Program-made: the position numbers and the translations under genes
The notes under the pieces: generated by a model
The model's database searches: none
Told to the model about the DNA's origin: nothing
What the model saw: only the letters and a program-made list of their open reading frames with translations
In this document: positions 55,558-64,000 of the stretch, one piece after another
How the letters are laid out: each line of letters starts with the position of its first letter
How positions within the stretch are numbered: position 1 is the stretch's first letter
DNA from: Lachnospiraceae bacterium
Lineage (GTDB): Bacteria; Bacillota; Clostridia; Lachnospirales; Lachnospiraceae
Reading direction: 5' to 3'
DNA length: 64,000 bases
NCBI GenBank assembly: GCA_910575555.1
Contig: CAJTFX010000005.1
Location: 186,001-250,000, forward strand

Positions 55558-56781
55558 TTAATTCTGTCCCTTCTCAAGCTCTGCCATCTTCATGGCCCGC
55601 ACTTTCAGCGGAAGCCCGAACAGGGTGATAAAGCCTTCTGCATCATGATGGTCATACAGATCACCGGTGGTAAAGCTTGCCAGAGATTCACTGTAGAGAG
55701 AGTAGGGAGAAGTGGTTCCGGCTTTGATAATGTTTCCTTTATAAAGCTTGAATTTTACTTCTCCGGTGATGTATTGCTGGGTGGAAGTCACAAAAGCCTG
55801 CACTGCCTCGCGCAGCGGAGTGAACCATTTGCCTTCATATACAATCTGAGCCAGCCGGTTGCCCATGTCTTTTTTCACTTCCATGGTGGCCCGGTCTAAC
55901 ACCAGTTCTTCCAGCTGCTGCTGCGCTTCCATCAGAATGGTTCCGCCGGGAGTCTCATATACGCCTCTGGATTTCATGCCTACCACCCGGTTTTCCACAA
56001 TGTCAATGATGCCGATGCCGTGTTTTCCGCCCAGACGGTTTAATTCGCGGATGATGTCAGCAACCTTCATGGCTTTGCCGTTGATGGTTTTGGGAACTCC
56101 GGCTTCAAAGGTCATGGTAACGTATTCTCCTTCATCCGGCGCTTTTTCCGGGGATACCCCAAGTACCAGAAGGTGGTCGTAGTTGGGTTCGCAGGCAGGA
56201 TCTTCCAGTTCCAGTCCCTCATGGCTGATATGCCACAGGTTGCGGTCGCGGCTGTAGCTGCTGTCTGCAGAGAAGGGAAGGTCAATGCCGTGTTCCTTGC
56301 AGTATGCAATTTCCTCTTCCCTGGACTGCATGTTCCACTTGTCGCTTCTCCATGCTGCAATAATTTTTAAATCGGGAGCCAGGGCCTTGATGCCCAGTTC
56401 AAACCGGATCTGGTCATTTCCTTTGCCGGTAGCGCCGTGGCAGATGGCGGTAGCTCCTTCTTTTCTTGCAATTTCCACCAGACGTTTGGCAATACCGGGG
56501 CGTGCCATGGAGGTTCCCAGAAGGTATTTATTCTCATAGACAGCGCCTGCCTGTACGCAGGGAATAATGTATTCTTCTGCAAATTCGTCGGTGATGTCCT
56601 CAATGTATAATTTGGAAGCGCCGGATAATTTGGCGCGTTCTTCTAAACCGTCCAGTTCTTCTTCCTGCCCGCAGTCGATGCAGCAGCAGATAACGTCATA
56701 ATCGTAATTCTCCTTTAACCATGGGATGATGGCGGTGGTGTCCAGGCCGCCGGAATAAGCTAAGATGACTTTTTCTTTCAT
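55558..56781 (-). CDS. argG: Argininosuccinate synthase
   Basis: ArgG joins citrulline and aspartate with ATP, the seventh step of arginine synthesis. The 407-residue length is normal. The PP-loop is VILAYSGGLDTTAIIPWL. Other conserved parts are GATGKGNDQIRFE, NLWHISHEGLELEDP and YETPGGTILMEA. AGGAGGA-like GGAGG precedes the ATG. It is transcribed divergently from argC, with a consensus -10 and paired ARG boxes in between. Confidence 0.97.
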   Translation of the reverse strand: MKEKVILAYSGGLDTTAIIPWLKENYDYDVICCCIDCGQEEELDGLEERAKLSGASKLYIEDITDEFAEEYIIPCVQAGAVYENKYLLGTSMARPGIAKRLVEIARKEGATAICHGATGKGNDQIRFELGIKALAPDLKIIAAWRSDKWNMQSREEEIAYCKEHGIDLPFSADSSYSRDRNLWHISHEGLELEDPACEPNYDHLLVLGVSPEKAPDEGEYVTMTFEAGVPKTINGKAMKVADIIRELNRLGGKHGIGIIDIVENRVVGMKSRGVYETPGGTILMEAQQQLEELVLDRATMEVKKDMGNRLAQIVYEGKWFTPLREAVQAFVTSTQQYITGEVKFKLYKGNIIKAGTTSPYSLYSESLASFTTGDLYDHHDAEGFITLFGLPLKVRAMKMAELEKGQN

Positions 56782-56825
56782 TACATTTCCTCCGTTGTTT
56801 TACGTTATTTTTCAATGCTCACATC

Positions 56826-56892
56826 ATTATATCTTAATGTGCGTAAAAAGACAAGTGAAAAATTATACATAATAAAGTAATAAAAATGCAAA
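56826..56892 (-). promoter_or_regulatory. argG promoter with tandem ARG boxes
   Basis: On the minus strand TTGTCT (56849-56854) and TATAAT (56826-56831) are 17 bp apart. Two ArgR-type sites lie at 56854-56871 (TATGTATAATTTTTCACT) and 56875-56892 (TTTGCATTTTTATTACTT), separated by 3 bp, the spacing typical for the ArgR hexamer. The first overlaps the -35, suggesting repression by arginine. Confidence 0.65.
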
Positions 56893-56947
56893 TTTACGTA
56901 CAAAACGCTAAACAGAACGTGATATTTTGGGAAAATCAAAATTCCTG

Positions 56948-57034
56948 CTTGAATAAAAATCGAAATCAATGTATAATTATTCAATCTCGAATGAATAAAA
57001 AAGACTTTACGAAACAGAAGAGATGTATTAATAT
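56948..57034 (+). promoter_or_regulatory. argC operon promoter with tandem ARG boxes
   Basis: ARG-box-like sites CTTGAATAAAAATCGAAA (56948-56965) and AATGTATAATTATTCAAT (56968-56985) are 2 bp apart. The second fits TNTGNATWWWWATNCANA nearly perfectly. A candidate promoter follows: TTTACG (57006-57011), 17 bp, TAATAT (57029-57034). Confidence 0.65.
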
Positions 57035-57076
57035 GTTTAAGAATGCAGTTGTCTGAATAAGAAAGTGAGGAAGATT

Positions 57077-58144
57077 ATGATAAAAGCGGGAATTATCGGA
57101 GCTACCGGATATGCGGGGGCGGAATTGGTGCGGATTCTTCTGGGACATCCGGAAGTGGAAATTATATGGTACGGTTCCAGAAGCTATATTGATGAAAAAT
57201 ATGCCAGGGTCTATGGAAATATGTTTCGGCTTGTGGAGAATGTCTGCCGGGATGATAAGATAGAAGAACTGGCCAGGGAGGCGGATGTAATTTTCACAGC
57301 CACGCCCCAGGGATTTCTGGCAGGCGTTTTGACGGAGGATATTTTAAAGGAAACAAAGGTTATAGACTTAAGTGCGGATTACCGGCTGAAAGATGTGAAG
57401 ATTTATGAAGAATGGTATAAAATTGAACATAAAAGCCCTCAGTTTATCGGGGAAGCAGTGTACGGCCTGTGCGAAATCAACAGAGAGCAGGTGAAGCAGG
57501 CAAGGCTTACGGCCAATCCGGGCTGCTATACCACATGCTCCATACTGACGGCCTATCCGTTGGTAAAAGAAGGGCTGATTGATCCGGATACCCTGATTGT
57601 GGACGCCAAGTCGGGAACCTCCGGCGCAGGCCGGGGCGCGAAGCTTCCCAATCTGTTCTGTGAGGTCAACGAAAATATAAAGGCTTACGGAGTATCCACC
57701 CACCGCCATACCCCGGAAATTGAAGAGCAGTTAGGCTATGGGGCAGGGCGTCCGGTGACAATTAATTTCACGCCCCATTTAGTGCCCATGAACCGGGGGA
57801 TATTGGCTACCGAGTATGCATCTTTGCGAAAAATAAAGCAGCCGGACGGAACAATGGCAATTCCCACCCAGGAACAGGTACAGGCCGTTTATGAGAAATA
57901 TTATGGAAATGAATATTTTATCCGTTTGCTGGGGCCGGGAGGATGCCCGGAGACGAAATGGGTGGAAGGAAGTAATTTTGTGGATATCGGATTTCAGATT
58001 GACAAGCGTACCGGAAGAATTATCATGATGGGCGCCATCGACAATCTGGTGAAAGGAGCGGCGGGACAGGCGGTGCAGAATATGAATCTGATGTTCGGCC
58101 TGAAAGAGCAGGAGGGCCTTGTTCTGGCGCCTGTGTTCCCTTAA
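57077..58144 (+). CDS. argC: N-acetyl-gamma-glutamyl-phosphate reductase
   Basis: ArgC reduces N-acetylglutamyl phosphate with NADPH, step three of arginine synthesis. The 355-residue protein has the NADP motif GIIGATGYAGAELVRIL and the catalytic Cys in ANPGCYTTC, plus the His in STHRHTPEIEEQL. C-terminal FVDIGFQIDKRTGRI and GAIDNLVKGAAGQAVQNMN are typical. ATG 57077 has GAGGA upstream, and the GTG 12 bp earlier is an alternative. It is the first gene of the argC-GNAT-argJ-hyp-argB-argD cluster. Confidence 0.96.
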   Translation: MIKAGIIGATGYAGAELVRILLGHPEVEIIWYGSRSYIDEKYARVYGNMFRLVENVCRDDKIEELAREADVIFTATPQGFLAGVLTEDILKETKVIDLSADYRLKDVKIYEEWYKIEHKSPQFIGEAVYGLCEINREQVKQARLTANPGCYTTCSILTAYPLVKEGLIDPDTLIVDAKSGTSGAGRGAKLPNLFCEVNENIKAYGVSTHRHTPEIEEQLGYGAGRPVTINFTPHLVPMNRGILATEYASLRKIKQPDGTMAIPTQEQVQAVYEKYYGNEYFIRLLGPGGCPETKWVEGSNFVDIGFQIDKRTGRIIMMGAIDNLVKGAAGQAVQNMNLMFGLKEQEGLVLAPVFP

Positions 58145-58202
58145 CGGAAACCAGGGCAGTTTTGTCCGTACTTTAATGTTTGAATAATTACAGAGCAGGA
58201 AA

Positions 58203-58673
58203 ATGAAAATGGAAAATTACAATCAGGAAATTACCATCCGCTCCATGGAAGAGGCGGATTATGAAAAAGTATTTGGACTATGGAAAACCATTAAGGGCTT
58301 CGGCATCCGCAGCGTGGATGATTCTAAGGAGGGCGTCATCCGGTTTATCCGCCGCAATCCCGGTATCAGCGTAGTGGCAGAGGCAAATGGGCAGGTGGTG
58401 GGAGCGATTCTCTGCGGCCATGACGGAAGGCGGGGGTGCTTTTACCATGTGTGCGTGAGGGAAGAGTTCCGGCAGCAGGGCATTGGGAAAAATATGGCGG
58501 TATTTGCCATGAAGGCTCTGCAGGAAGAACATATCAATAAAGTATGCCTTATCGCTTTTAAGAAAAATGAGGTGGGAAATTCTTTCTGGAAAAGCGTAGG
58601 ATGGACGTTCCGGGAGGATTTGAATTATTATGATTTTGTGCTGAATGATGAAAATATTACCACATTTCAGTAA
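58203..58673 (+). CDS. GNAT acetyltransferase in the arginine cluster
   Basis: A 156-residue GNAT: EITIRSMEEADYEKVFGLW opens the domain, VVAEANGQVVGAILCGHDGR is the central sheet, and VREEFRQQGIGKNMAVFAM is the acetyl-CoA loop. Its place between argC and argJ suggests a link to glutamate or ornithine acetylation, possibly as a short N-acetylglutamate synthase. That is context only; the protein also resembles general YpeA-like acetyltransferases. The start is ATG 58203 or the ATG two codons later. Confidence 0.8.
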   Translation: MKMENYNQEITIRSMEEADYEKVFGLWKTIKGFGIRSVDDSKEGVIRFIRRNPGISVVAEANGQVVGAILCGHDGRRGCFYHVCVREEFRQQGIGKNMAVFAMKALQEEHINKVCLIAFKKNEVGNSFWKSVGWTFREDLNYYDFVLNDENITTFQ

Positions 58674-58696
58674 AGTCGGGACAGGAGGAAGAAATA

Positions 58697-59920
58697 ATGG
58701 AGATTATCACAGGCGGGGTAACCGCGGCAAAGGGATTTCAGGCGGCAGCGGCAGCGGCCGGGATTAAATATCAGGACAGAATGGATATGGCAATGATTGT
58801 AAGCCAGGTTCCGGCAGTATCAGCAGGAACTTTTACTGCCAATGTGGTGCAGGCGGCGCCGGTAAAGTGGGATAAGCGTCTGGTTATGGAAGAAAGCCAT
58901 GCCAGGGCCATTGTGGTGAATGCGGGAATTGCCAATGCATGCACCGGAGCGGAAGGAATGGAATACTGCCGAAAAACAGCAGAAGCAGTGGAGCGTACGC
59001 TTAAGATTCCGGCAAACCAGGTATTGACCGCCTCCACAGGAGTAATCGGCATGCAGCTTCCCATGGGAAAACTGACGGCAGGCATTGAGGCCATGGCGCC
59101 GGAATTGAAAGATACCGAAGAAAGCGGTCATCAGGCAGCCTGTGCCATTATGACCACAGACACAAAAGCAAAAGAGGCAGCCGTTACTTTTCAGGTGGAA
59201 GGAAACACCGTGACCCTTGGCGGCATGTGCAAGGGCTCCGGCATGATTCATCCCAATATGTGCACGATGCTGGGATTCCTTACCACGGATCTGGCCATTT
59301 CCAAAGAGCTGCTGCAGGAGGCGCTGCGGGAAAATATTGTGGACACTTACAATATGGTTTCTGTGGACGGAGACACTTCCACCAATGACACAGTGCTGCT
59401 GCTGGCCAACGGAATGGCAGGCAATCCTGAGATTACCAGTAAAGATGAAAACTATGAGAAATTTGTGGAGGCTCTGAATTATGTCAATACTGCCCTGGCG
59501 AAAATGATGGCAGGGGACGGGGAAGGCGCAACGGCTCTCTTTGAAACAAAAGTGATTCATGCAGATACCAAGGAGCATGCCCGCACTCTGGCGAAATCTG
59601 TTATCTGCTCTTCCCTGACAAAAGCCGCAATCTACGGCCATGACGCTAACTGGGGAAGAATTCTCTGCGCCCTGGGTTATTCCGGCGTCAAATTTGATCC
59701 GGAGGCCATTGAACTGTTTTTCCAGAGCAAATCCGGCCGGATTCAGATTTATCAGAATGGAACTGCCGCAGATTACAGTGAAGAGGAAGCCACGAAGATT
59801 CTCTCAGATCCGGAAGTGACAGTTCTTGTGGATATGAAGATGGGAGACGAAGAGGCGGCGGCCTGGGGCTGTGATCTGACTTACGAATATGTGAAAATTA
59901 ATGCGGATTACCGATCTTAA
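58697..59920 (+). CDS. argJ: Bifunctional glutamate N-acetyltransferase/ornithine acetyltransferase
   Basis: ArgJ transfers the acetyl group from N-acetylornithine to glutamate, recycling it in arginine synthesis. The 407-residue proenzyme normally cuts itself before a Thr in KGSGMIHPNMATML. Here the site reads MIHPNMCTMLGFLTTD, with Cys before the catalytic Thr. Other conserved parts are VVNAGIANACTG, STGVIGMQLPM and GHDANWGRILCALGYSG. GGAGGAAG precedes the ATG. It is the third gene of the cluster. Confidence 0.96.
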   Translation: MEIITGGVTAAKGFQAAAAAAGIKYQDRMDMAMIVSQVPAVSAGTFTANVVQAAPVKWDKRLVMEESHARAIVVNAGIANACTGAEGMEYCRKTAEAVERTLKIPANQVLTASTGVIGMQLPMGKLTAGIEAMAPELKDTEESGHQAACAIMTTDTKAKEAAVTFQVEGNTVTLGGMCKGSGMIHPNMCTMLGFLTTDLAISKELLQEALRENIVDTYNMVSVDGDTSTNDTVLLLANGMAGNPEITSKDENYEKFVEALNYVNTALAKMMAGDGEGATALFETKVIHADTKEHARTLAKSVICSSLTKAAIYGHDANWGRILCALGYSGVKFDPEAIELFFQSKSGRIQIYQNGTAADYSEEEATKILSDPEVTVLVDMKMGDEEAAAWGCDLTYEYVKINADYRS

Positions 59921-59931
59921 GGAGAACGCCT

Positions 59932-60660
59932 ATGAGAATACGAGGCGTTTTCTGCCGCCTGTTGGCGGCGGCTTTGTGCATTCTGATCATTTTTTTTGTT
60001 TTGCTTCCAATGGTGGAGCAAGGGTATCAGCGTTATTACGGGGCCGACAGCGTTTATCTGATTACCGGGACAGGGGTTCCTATTTTGCTGTCTCTGGTAT
60101 TATTTATGGCAGTTCTCTGGCTGTTTCGCAGAGATGGACTGGCGGGCTGTTTTGAAGGAGAACACGGGGAGGGAAGCAGGGCCGGTTTCTCCGGCAAAAA
60201 GAAATATCTGGCCGGGCTGACAGCTTGTTTTCTTGCTGTAACAGGGATGATTGGGAGCATGTGCTGGTATCAGAGGTTTACCTTGGACGGGGTGGAATAC
60301 CGCTGTTTTTTCTATCAAAAGGAATATACCTGGCAAGATGTGGAATGTTTTACTTTGCGTGGGGATTTTCAGGGTGTACTGACCTTTGAATTTCAAATGG
60401 CGGACGGCGCAGAACGTAGTTTTAACGGAGGATGGCTGTGGAGCGCAGAATATTTCAGCGATGGGTTTGAACGCCGGTTCCCTGAGGATGTGTATGATTA
60501 TGCCCGGTGGCTTGGCCGGGAGTTTGGCCGCAGGAAGATTCCTCTTGAAGCGGAAGGCGGCTGGGAGAAACTAAAAAAAGAGCTGAAGTATGAATCCTGG
60601 CAGAAACTGGCAGAAGATATCCGCCGGGATTACGAATCTGCCGCTGCGCCGGACAGATAA
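59932..60660 (+). CDS. Unknown three-helix membrane protein in the arginine operon
   Basis: A 242-residue protein with hydrophobic segments at about 8-28 (LLAAALCILIIFFVLLPM), 46-66 (VPILLSLVLFMAVLWLF) and 92-110 (LAGLTACFLAVTGMIGSMC). A C-terminal soluble part of about 130 residues is rich in Trp, Tyr and Phe (EYTWQDVECFTLRGDF, WLWSAEYFSDGF). I do not recognise the family. TAAGGAG, overlapping the argJ stop, is its ribosome site, so translation is coupled to argJ; argB follows 82 bp on. Confidence 0.7.
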   Translation: MRIRGVFCRLLAAALCILIIFFVLLPMVEQGYQRYYGADSVYLITGTGVPILLSLVLFMAVLWLFRRDGLAGCFEGEHGEGSRAGFSGKKKYLAGLTACFLAVTGMIGSMCWYQRFTLDGVEYRCFFYQKEYTWQDVECFTLRGDFQGVLTFEFQMADGAERSFNGGWLWSAEYFSDGFERRFPEDVYDYARWLGREFGRRKIPLEAEGGWEKLKKELKYESWQKLAEDIRRDYESAAAPDR

Positions 60661-60742
60661 CTAAATGGCCAGAAACGGCCGGATATGACGGCATGCGATA
60701 CGGATGCCTGCAGAAACAGAAAAGAGAAAAGAGGAAGTAAAG

Positions 60743-61645
60743 ATGGAAGAAAAGAACATGCAGGAAATCCTGCAGAAAGCAGAAGTATTGATTGAGGCCC
60801 TGCCTTATATTCAGCGGTTCAACCGCAAAATTATCGTGGTAAAATACGGCGGAAGCGCCATGGTGGATGAAGAACTGAAAAAAAGCGTCATTCAGGACGT
60901 GACATTGCTGAAGCTGGTGGGATTTAAGCCCATTATCGTTCACGGCGGCGGCAAGGAAATCAGCAAGTGGGTGGAGAAGTCCGGCATGGAACCGGAATTT
61001 GTCAACGGCCTTCGGAAAACCGACGCGGCGACCATGGAAATTGCTGAAATGGTTCTTGGAAAAGTCAATAAATCCCTGGTGCAGATGGTACAGGAATTGG
61101 GGGTAAACGCCATCGGGATCAGCGGCAAGGACGGCGGCCTGCTGAAAGTGGATAAGAAATATTCTGACGGGCAGGACATTGGTTTTGTAGGAGATGTGAA
61201 AGAAGTCAATCCCAAAGTTCTTTTCGACCTTCTGGAAAAAGATTTTCTTCCGATTGTATGCCCCATCGGCCTGGGAGATGAATTTGACACCTACAATATT
61301 AATGCAGATGATGCGGCATGCGCCATTGCAAGGGCAGTCAGTGCGGAAAAACTGGCGTTTCTCACGGACATTGAGGGGGTATACAAAGATCCTTCCGACA
61401 AATCCACGCTGATCTCCGAACTGTCTGCATCCGAAGCCCACAGGCTGATCGGCGACGGATTTATCGGCGGCGGGATGCTGCCGAAGCTGAATAACTGTAT
61501 TGACGCCATTGAAAACGGGGTGTCAAGAGTGCATATTTTAGACGGCCGGATTCCCCATTGCCTGCTGCTGGAGATTTTCACCAACCGGGGAATCGGAACC
61601 GCTATTTTAGGAGACAGCGAAGAGCGGTTTTATTCGAAAAACTAA
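60743..61645 (+). CDS. argB: Acetylglutamate kinase
   Basis: ArgB phosphorylates N-acetylglutamate, step two of arginine synthesis and commonly the arginine-feedback point. The 300-residue amino acid kinase has [16 protein letters not shown] near 30, the glycine loop [14 protein letters not shown], and C-terminal [27 protein letters not shown], broken here as [11 protein letters not shown] and [14 protein letters not shown]. An N-terminal helix before the kinase core, as in hexameric arginine-sensitive forms, suggests feedback inhibition. ATG 60743 has GAGGAAG upstream. Confidence 0.96.
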   Translation: MEEKNMQEILQKAEVLIEALPYIQRFNRKIIVVKYGGSAMVDEELKKSVIQDVTLLKLVGFKPIIVHGGGKEISKWVEKSGMEPEFVNGLRKTDAATMEIAEMVLGKVNKSLVQMVQELGVNAIGISGKDGGLLKVDKKYSDGQDIGFVGDVKEVNPKVLFDLLEKDFLPIVCPIGLGDEFDTYNINADDAACAIARAVSAEKLAFLTDIEGVYKDPSDKSTLISELSASEAHRLIGDGFIGGGMLPKLNNCIDAIENGVSRVHILDGRIPHCLLLEIFTNRGIGTAILGDSEERFYSKN

Positions 61646-61686
61646 AGTTTCCCCCAGCAATGGGACCACGAAAAAGGAGAATCAGA

Positions 61687-62892
61687 ATGGAAGCAAAGAA
61701 ATGGATGGAACAGGCGGAAGAGACCATTTTACATACCTATAACCGTTATCAGATTGTGTTGGAACGGGGGCAGGGCATGTACCTCTATGACACAGAGGGG
61801 AAAAAATATCTGGATTTTGCAGCGGGAATCGGAGTGCAGGCATTGGGCTATGGAAACCAGGAATACAATCATGCCTTAAAAATGCAGATTGACAAGCTGC
61901 TTCACACTTCCAACCTGTATTACAATCAGCCTACCATAGAAGCGGCGGAAAAACTCTGCAGAGTCTCTGGCCTGGACCGGGTATTTTTTACCAACAGCGG
62001 TACGGAAGCCATAGAGGGCGCCATCAAGGCTGCCAAGAAATATGCCTATGACAAGGATCAGACCACAGACCACGAAATCATTGCGATGGAGCATTCATTT
62101 CATGGAAGGAGCCTGGGAGCTTTGGCGGTAACGGGAAACGCCCATTACCGGGAGCCTTTTGAGCCGCTGCCGGGAATTGTGAAATTTGCAGAGTACAATC
62201 ATCTGGAAAGCGTGGAATCCCTGGTAAATGACAAAACCTGTGCAATTCTCATGGAAACCATTCAGGGAGAAGGCGGCATCTATCCGGCCCAAAAAGAATT
62301 TCTGGCAGGAGTGAAAAAGATTTGTAAAGAGCATGATATCCTTCTGATCCTGGATGAAATTCAATGCGGCATGGGAAGGACGGGAACCATGTTTGCATGG
62401 CAGGAATACGGAATAAAGCCGGATATTATGGCATGCGCCAAAGCCCTGGGCTGCGGCATTCCGGTGGGAGCCTTCTTGATGACAAAACAGGTGGCGGATG
62501 CTTCTTTGAAGCCCGGCGATCACGGCACCACTTACGGCGGAAATCCCTTTGCAGGCGCGGCAGTCAGCAAGGTGCTGGATATTTTTGAAGAGCAGAAAAT
62601 TTTGGAGCATGTACAGGACATTTCCGGGTATTTAAGGAAGCGTCTGGAAGAGCTGAAAACAGAATATCCCTGCATTACGGAACGGCGGGGCCGGGGACTG
62701 ATGCAGGGATTGGAGCTGGCATCCAGCGTGCCGGCAGGCGAAATAAGCGCAAAAGCGCTGCAGCAGGGACTGATTCTGATTACGGCAGGAAACAACGTGC
62801 TGCGGTTTCTTCCGCCTCTTGTGCTTGAGAAGGAACATGTGGATGAAATGGCAGAAATCCTTCGTAATGTGCTGGGAGAATATCAGCCGTAG
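61687..62892 (+). CDS. argD: Acetylornithine aminotransferase
   Basis: ArgD is the PLP enzyme converting N-acetylglutamate semialdehyde to N-acetylornithine. The 401-residue protein shows FTNSGTEAIEGAIKAAKKYA, FHGRSLGALAVTG, ILDEIQCGMGRTGTMFAWQ and the PLP Lys in MACAKALGCGIPVGAF. C-terminal GNNVLRFLPPLV is typical. AAGGAGA precedes the ATG. The gap to argB is 41 bp, which completes the operon. Confidence 0.96.
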   Translation: MEAKKWMEQAEETILHTYNRYQIVLERGQGMYLYDTEGKKYLDFAAGIGVQALGYGNQEYNHALKMQIDKLLHTSNLYYNQPTIEAAEKLCRVSGLDRVFFTNSGTEAIEGAIKAAKKYAYDKDQTTDHEIIAMEHSFHGRSLGALAVTGNAHYREPFEPLPGIVKFAEYNHLESVESLVNDKTCAILMETIQGEGGIYPAQKEFLAGVKKICKEHDILLILDEIQCGMGRTGTMFAWQEYGIKPDIMACAKALGCGIPVGAFLMTKQVADASLKPGDHGTTYGGNPFAGAAVSKVLDIFEEQKILEHVQDISGYLRKRLEELKTEYPCITERRGRGLMQGLELASSVPAGEISAKALQQGLILITAGNNVLRFLPPLVLEKEHVDEMAEILRNVLGEYQP

Positions 62893-63023
62893 AAAGTCAT
62901 CCGGTACAGAAAGATTATGTGAAAAATTGTAGGAGAATTTACCCAAAAAAAAGGGGAAAAGGTAATGACAAATCGAAAAAAATCTTATATTATAATATTG
63001 TATCATTACGCAAGGAGGATATC

Positions 63024-64000
63024 ATGGGTAATCAATTAGTGTGGCAGGATCGATTCAACATAGGAGTAGAAGTAATCGATAAAGAGCACAAAAAACTTTT
63101 CAGTATTCTGGGTAAGCTCTTTTCTAATAAAGGTCAGGATGAGAAGCACAAATGGGCCTGTCAGGAAGGAATCAAATACTTTAAAGAGCATGCCATGAAA
63201 CATTTTGCAGAAGAAGAAGTCTATATGGCGTCCATCAGTTATCCGGGGTTTGAAACCCACAGACGGGTGCACGACAATTTTCGGAAGAAAACCCTTCCGT
63301 CTCTGGAAAAAGAGCTGAATCAGTCCAATTACTCAGAAGAGGCAATGGAACATTTTCTGGGAGTCTGCGCCGGATGGCTGATTGGACACACACTGACAGA
63401 AGATCGTGCGATTACCGGGAGAGTAGAGAGCCGGTGGAGAGAATTGCTTCCGGAAGAGGAGCAGTCGGCAATGAGAAGAATGATTCTCAATCTTCTGGAT
63501 GAAATGTTCGGGTTAAAGGCCCGGGTAGTCAGTGAATGTTACGGCGGGGAGCAGTTTGGAAAAGGGATTTACTACCGTCTTGTTTATGGTGCAAGCAAAG
63601 AAGAAAAATGGGAGATAATGCTGGTTTTTGAAGAAAAGCTCCTGGTGAAAACCATAGGAAGCCTGTTGGGAGCAGAATCAGAGGAAATGAGCGTTCTGGT
63701 GATGAATGCAGCCCGGTATACTGCGCGTCAGTTTGTGGAACGGATTCGGGATCAGTTCCTTCCTCCTGACATGTATGAGGTAAAAGAAGAAAATCTGCTC
63801 AGCCATGAGCAGTTTGAGAAGCGGTTTACAGGCGAGAAGCCGCAGTTCAGCCTGCTGTTCGATACAGGGAAAGGCTATTTCGCTTTCTGTGCCCTTGCGC
63901 CTCATCTGATTCAGGACGGAAAGGGAGCTGCTTTGGGAAGCGCAGCTTCCATTCAGGCAGGAAACGCCATGTCTGAGGTGGAAAAATACCTGAATAAAAG
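63024..64000 (+). CDS. Hemerythrin/CheX-like fusion protein (3' end outside window)
   Basis: An open frame of 325 codons runs off the window. Residues 1-135 are a bacteriohemerythrin: WQDRFNIGVEVIDKEHKKLF, HAMKHFAEEEVYM, HRRVHDNF and IGHTLTEDRAI give the His/Glu/Asp ligands of a di-iron O2 site. Residues about 150-310 resemble CheX/CheC-type chemotaxis phosphatase domains (MLVFEEKLLVKTIGSLLG, then FSLLFDTGKGYFAFCAL), a by-eye match. Such a fusion could couple oxygen sensing to motility or signalling. AAGGAGG precedes the ATG. Confidence 0.75.
   Translation, partial: MGNQLVWQDRFNIGVEVIDKEHKKLFSILGKLFSNKGQDEKHKWACQEGIKYFKEHAMKHFAEEEVYMASISYPGFETHRRVHDNFRKKTLPSLEKELNQSNYSEEAMEHFLGVCAGWLIGHTLTEDRAITGRVESRWRELLPEEEQSAMRRMILNLLDEMFGLKARVVSECYGGEQFGKGIYYRLVYGASKEEKWEIMLVFEEKLLVKTIGSLLGAESEEMSVLVMNAARYTARQFVERIRDQFLPPDMYEVKEENLLSHEQFEKRFTGEKPQFSLLFDTGKGYFAFCALAPHLIQDGKGAALGSAASIQAGNAMSEVEKYLNK

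Overview
The window looks like a chromosomal segment of a spore-forming anaerobic Firmicute, most likely Lachnospiraceae (Clostridium cluster XIVa). The evidence is AddAB rather than RecBCD, a trimeric [FeFe]-hydrogenase, a giant 2-hydroxyacyl-CoA dehydratase-type activase, BclA-like collagen proteins, BirA-controlled bioY, a CIRCE box, strong AGGAGG ribosome sites and sigma-A promoters. No rRNA, tRNA or CRISPR array was seen.

Layout. 1-12.7 kb: addB (5' end outside the window) and addA, then a co-directional run with a YhcG-type nuclease, a GNAT acetyltransferase, a HAD phosphatase, Maf, a small acidic protein, an FAD oxidoreductase and a parvulin-type lipoprotein. 12.7-19.3 kb: a PAS-GGDEF-EAL protein, htpG with a perfect CIRCE box, an Rpn-type nuclease and a MATE exporter. 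19.5-33.2 kb: an integrated mobile element of about 13.7 kb. It has a tyrosine integrase, excisionase, Xre repressor, MobA/MobL-type relaxase and a structured non-coding (oriT-like) region. Its cargo is a complete phosphate operon pstS-pstC-pstA-pstB-phoU-phoB-phoR, split by an IS110-family element between pstC and pstA. The element is bounded by a short direct repeat and arm-type TTTCCCTT motifs and sits in the 3' end of a decayed ATPase gene. 33.8-38 kb: hydCBA-like hydrogenase operon with a candidate Rex operator. 38-43 kb: a DUF4097 protein and two collagen-like surface/exosporium proteins flanking a glycosyltransferase. 43-54 kb: GNAT, the 1420-residue activase, a LysM protein, a rhomboid-like membrane protein, glnS, DUF2225, a MORN-like lipoprotein and bioY. 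54-63 kb: a second MATE exporter, then arginine biosynthesis, with argG divergent from argC-GNAT-argJ-hyp-argB-argD and paired ARG boxes for both. 63-64 kb: the 5' part of a hemerythrin/CheX-like fusion.

The most unusual observations are: (1) the PstS protein of the element appears circularly permuted, with its canonical C-terminal part first and its canonical N-terminal part last; (2) a complete phosphate sensing and uptake operon is carried as cargo on a mobilizable element; (3) an IS110 element with a non-coding 5' region that could encode a bridge RNA is inserted in that operon; (4) upstream of the relaxase lies a dense array of hairpins, iteron-like repeats and a promoter-terminator pair that may encode a small RNA. 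All calls rest on reading the sequence; no database search was run.
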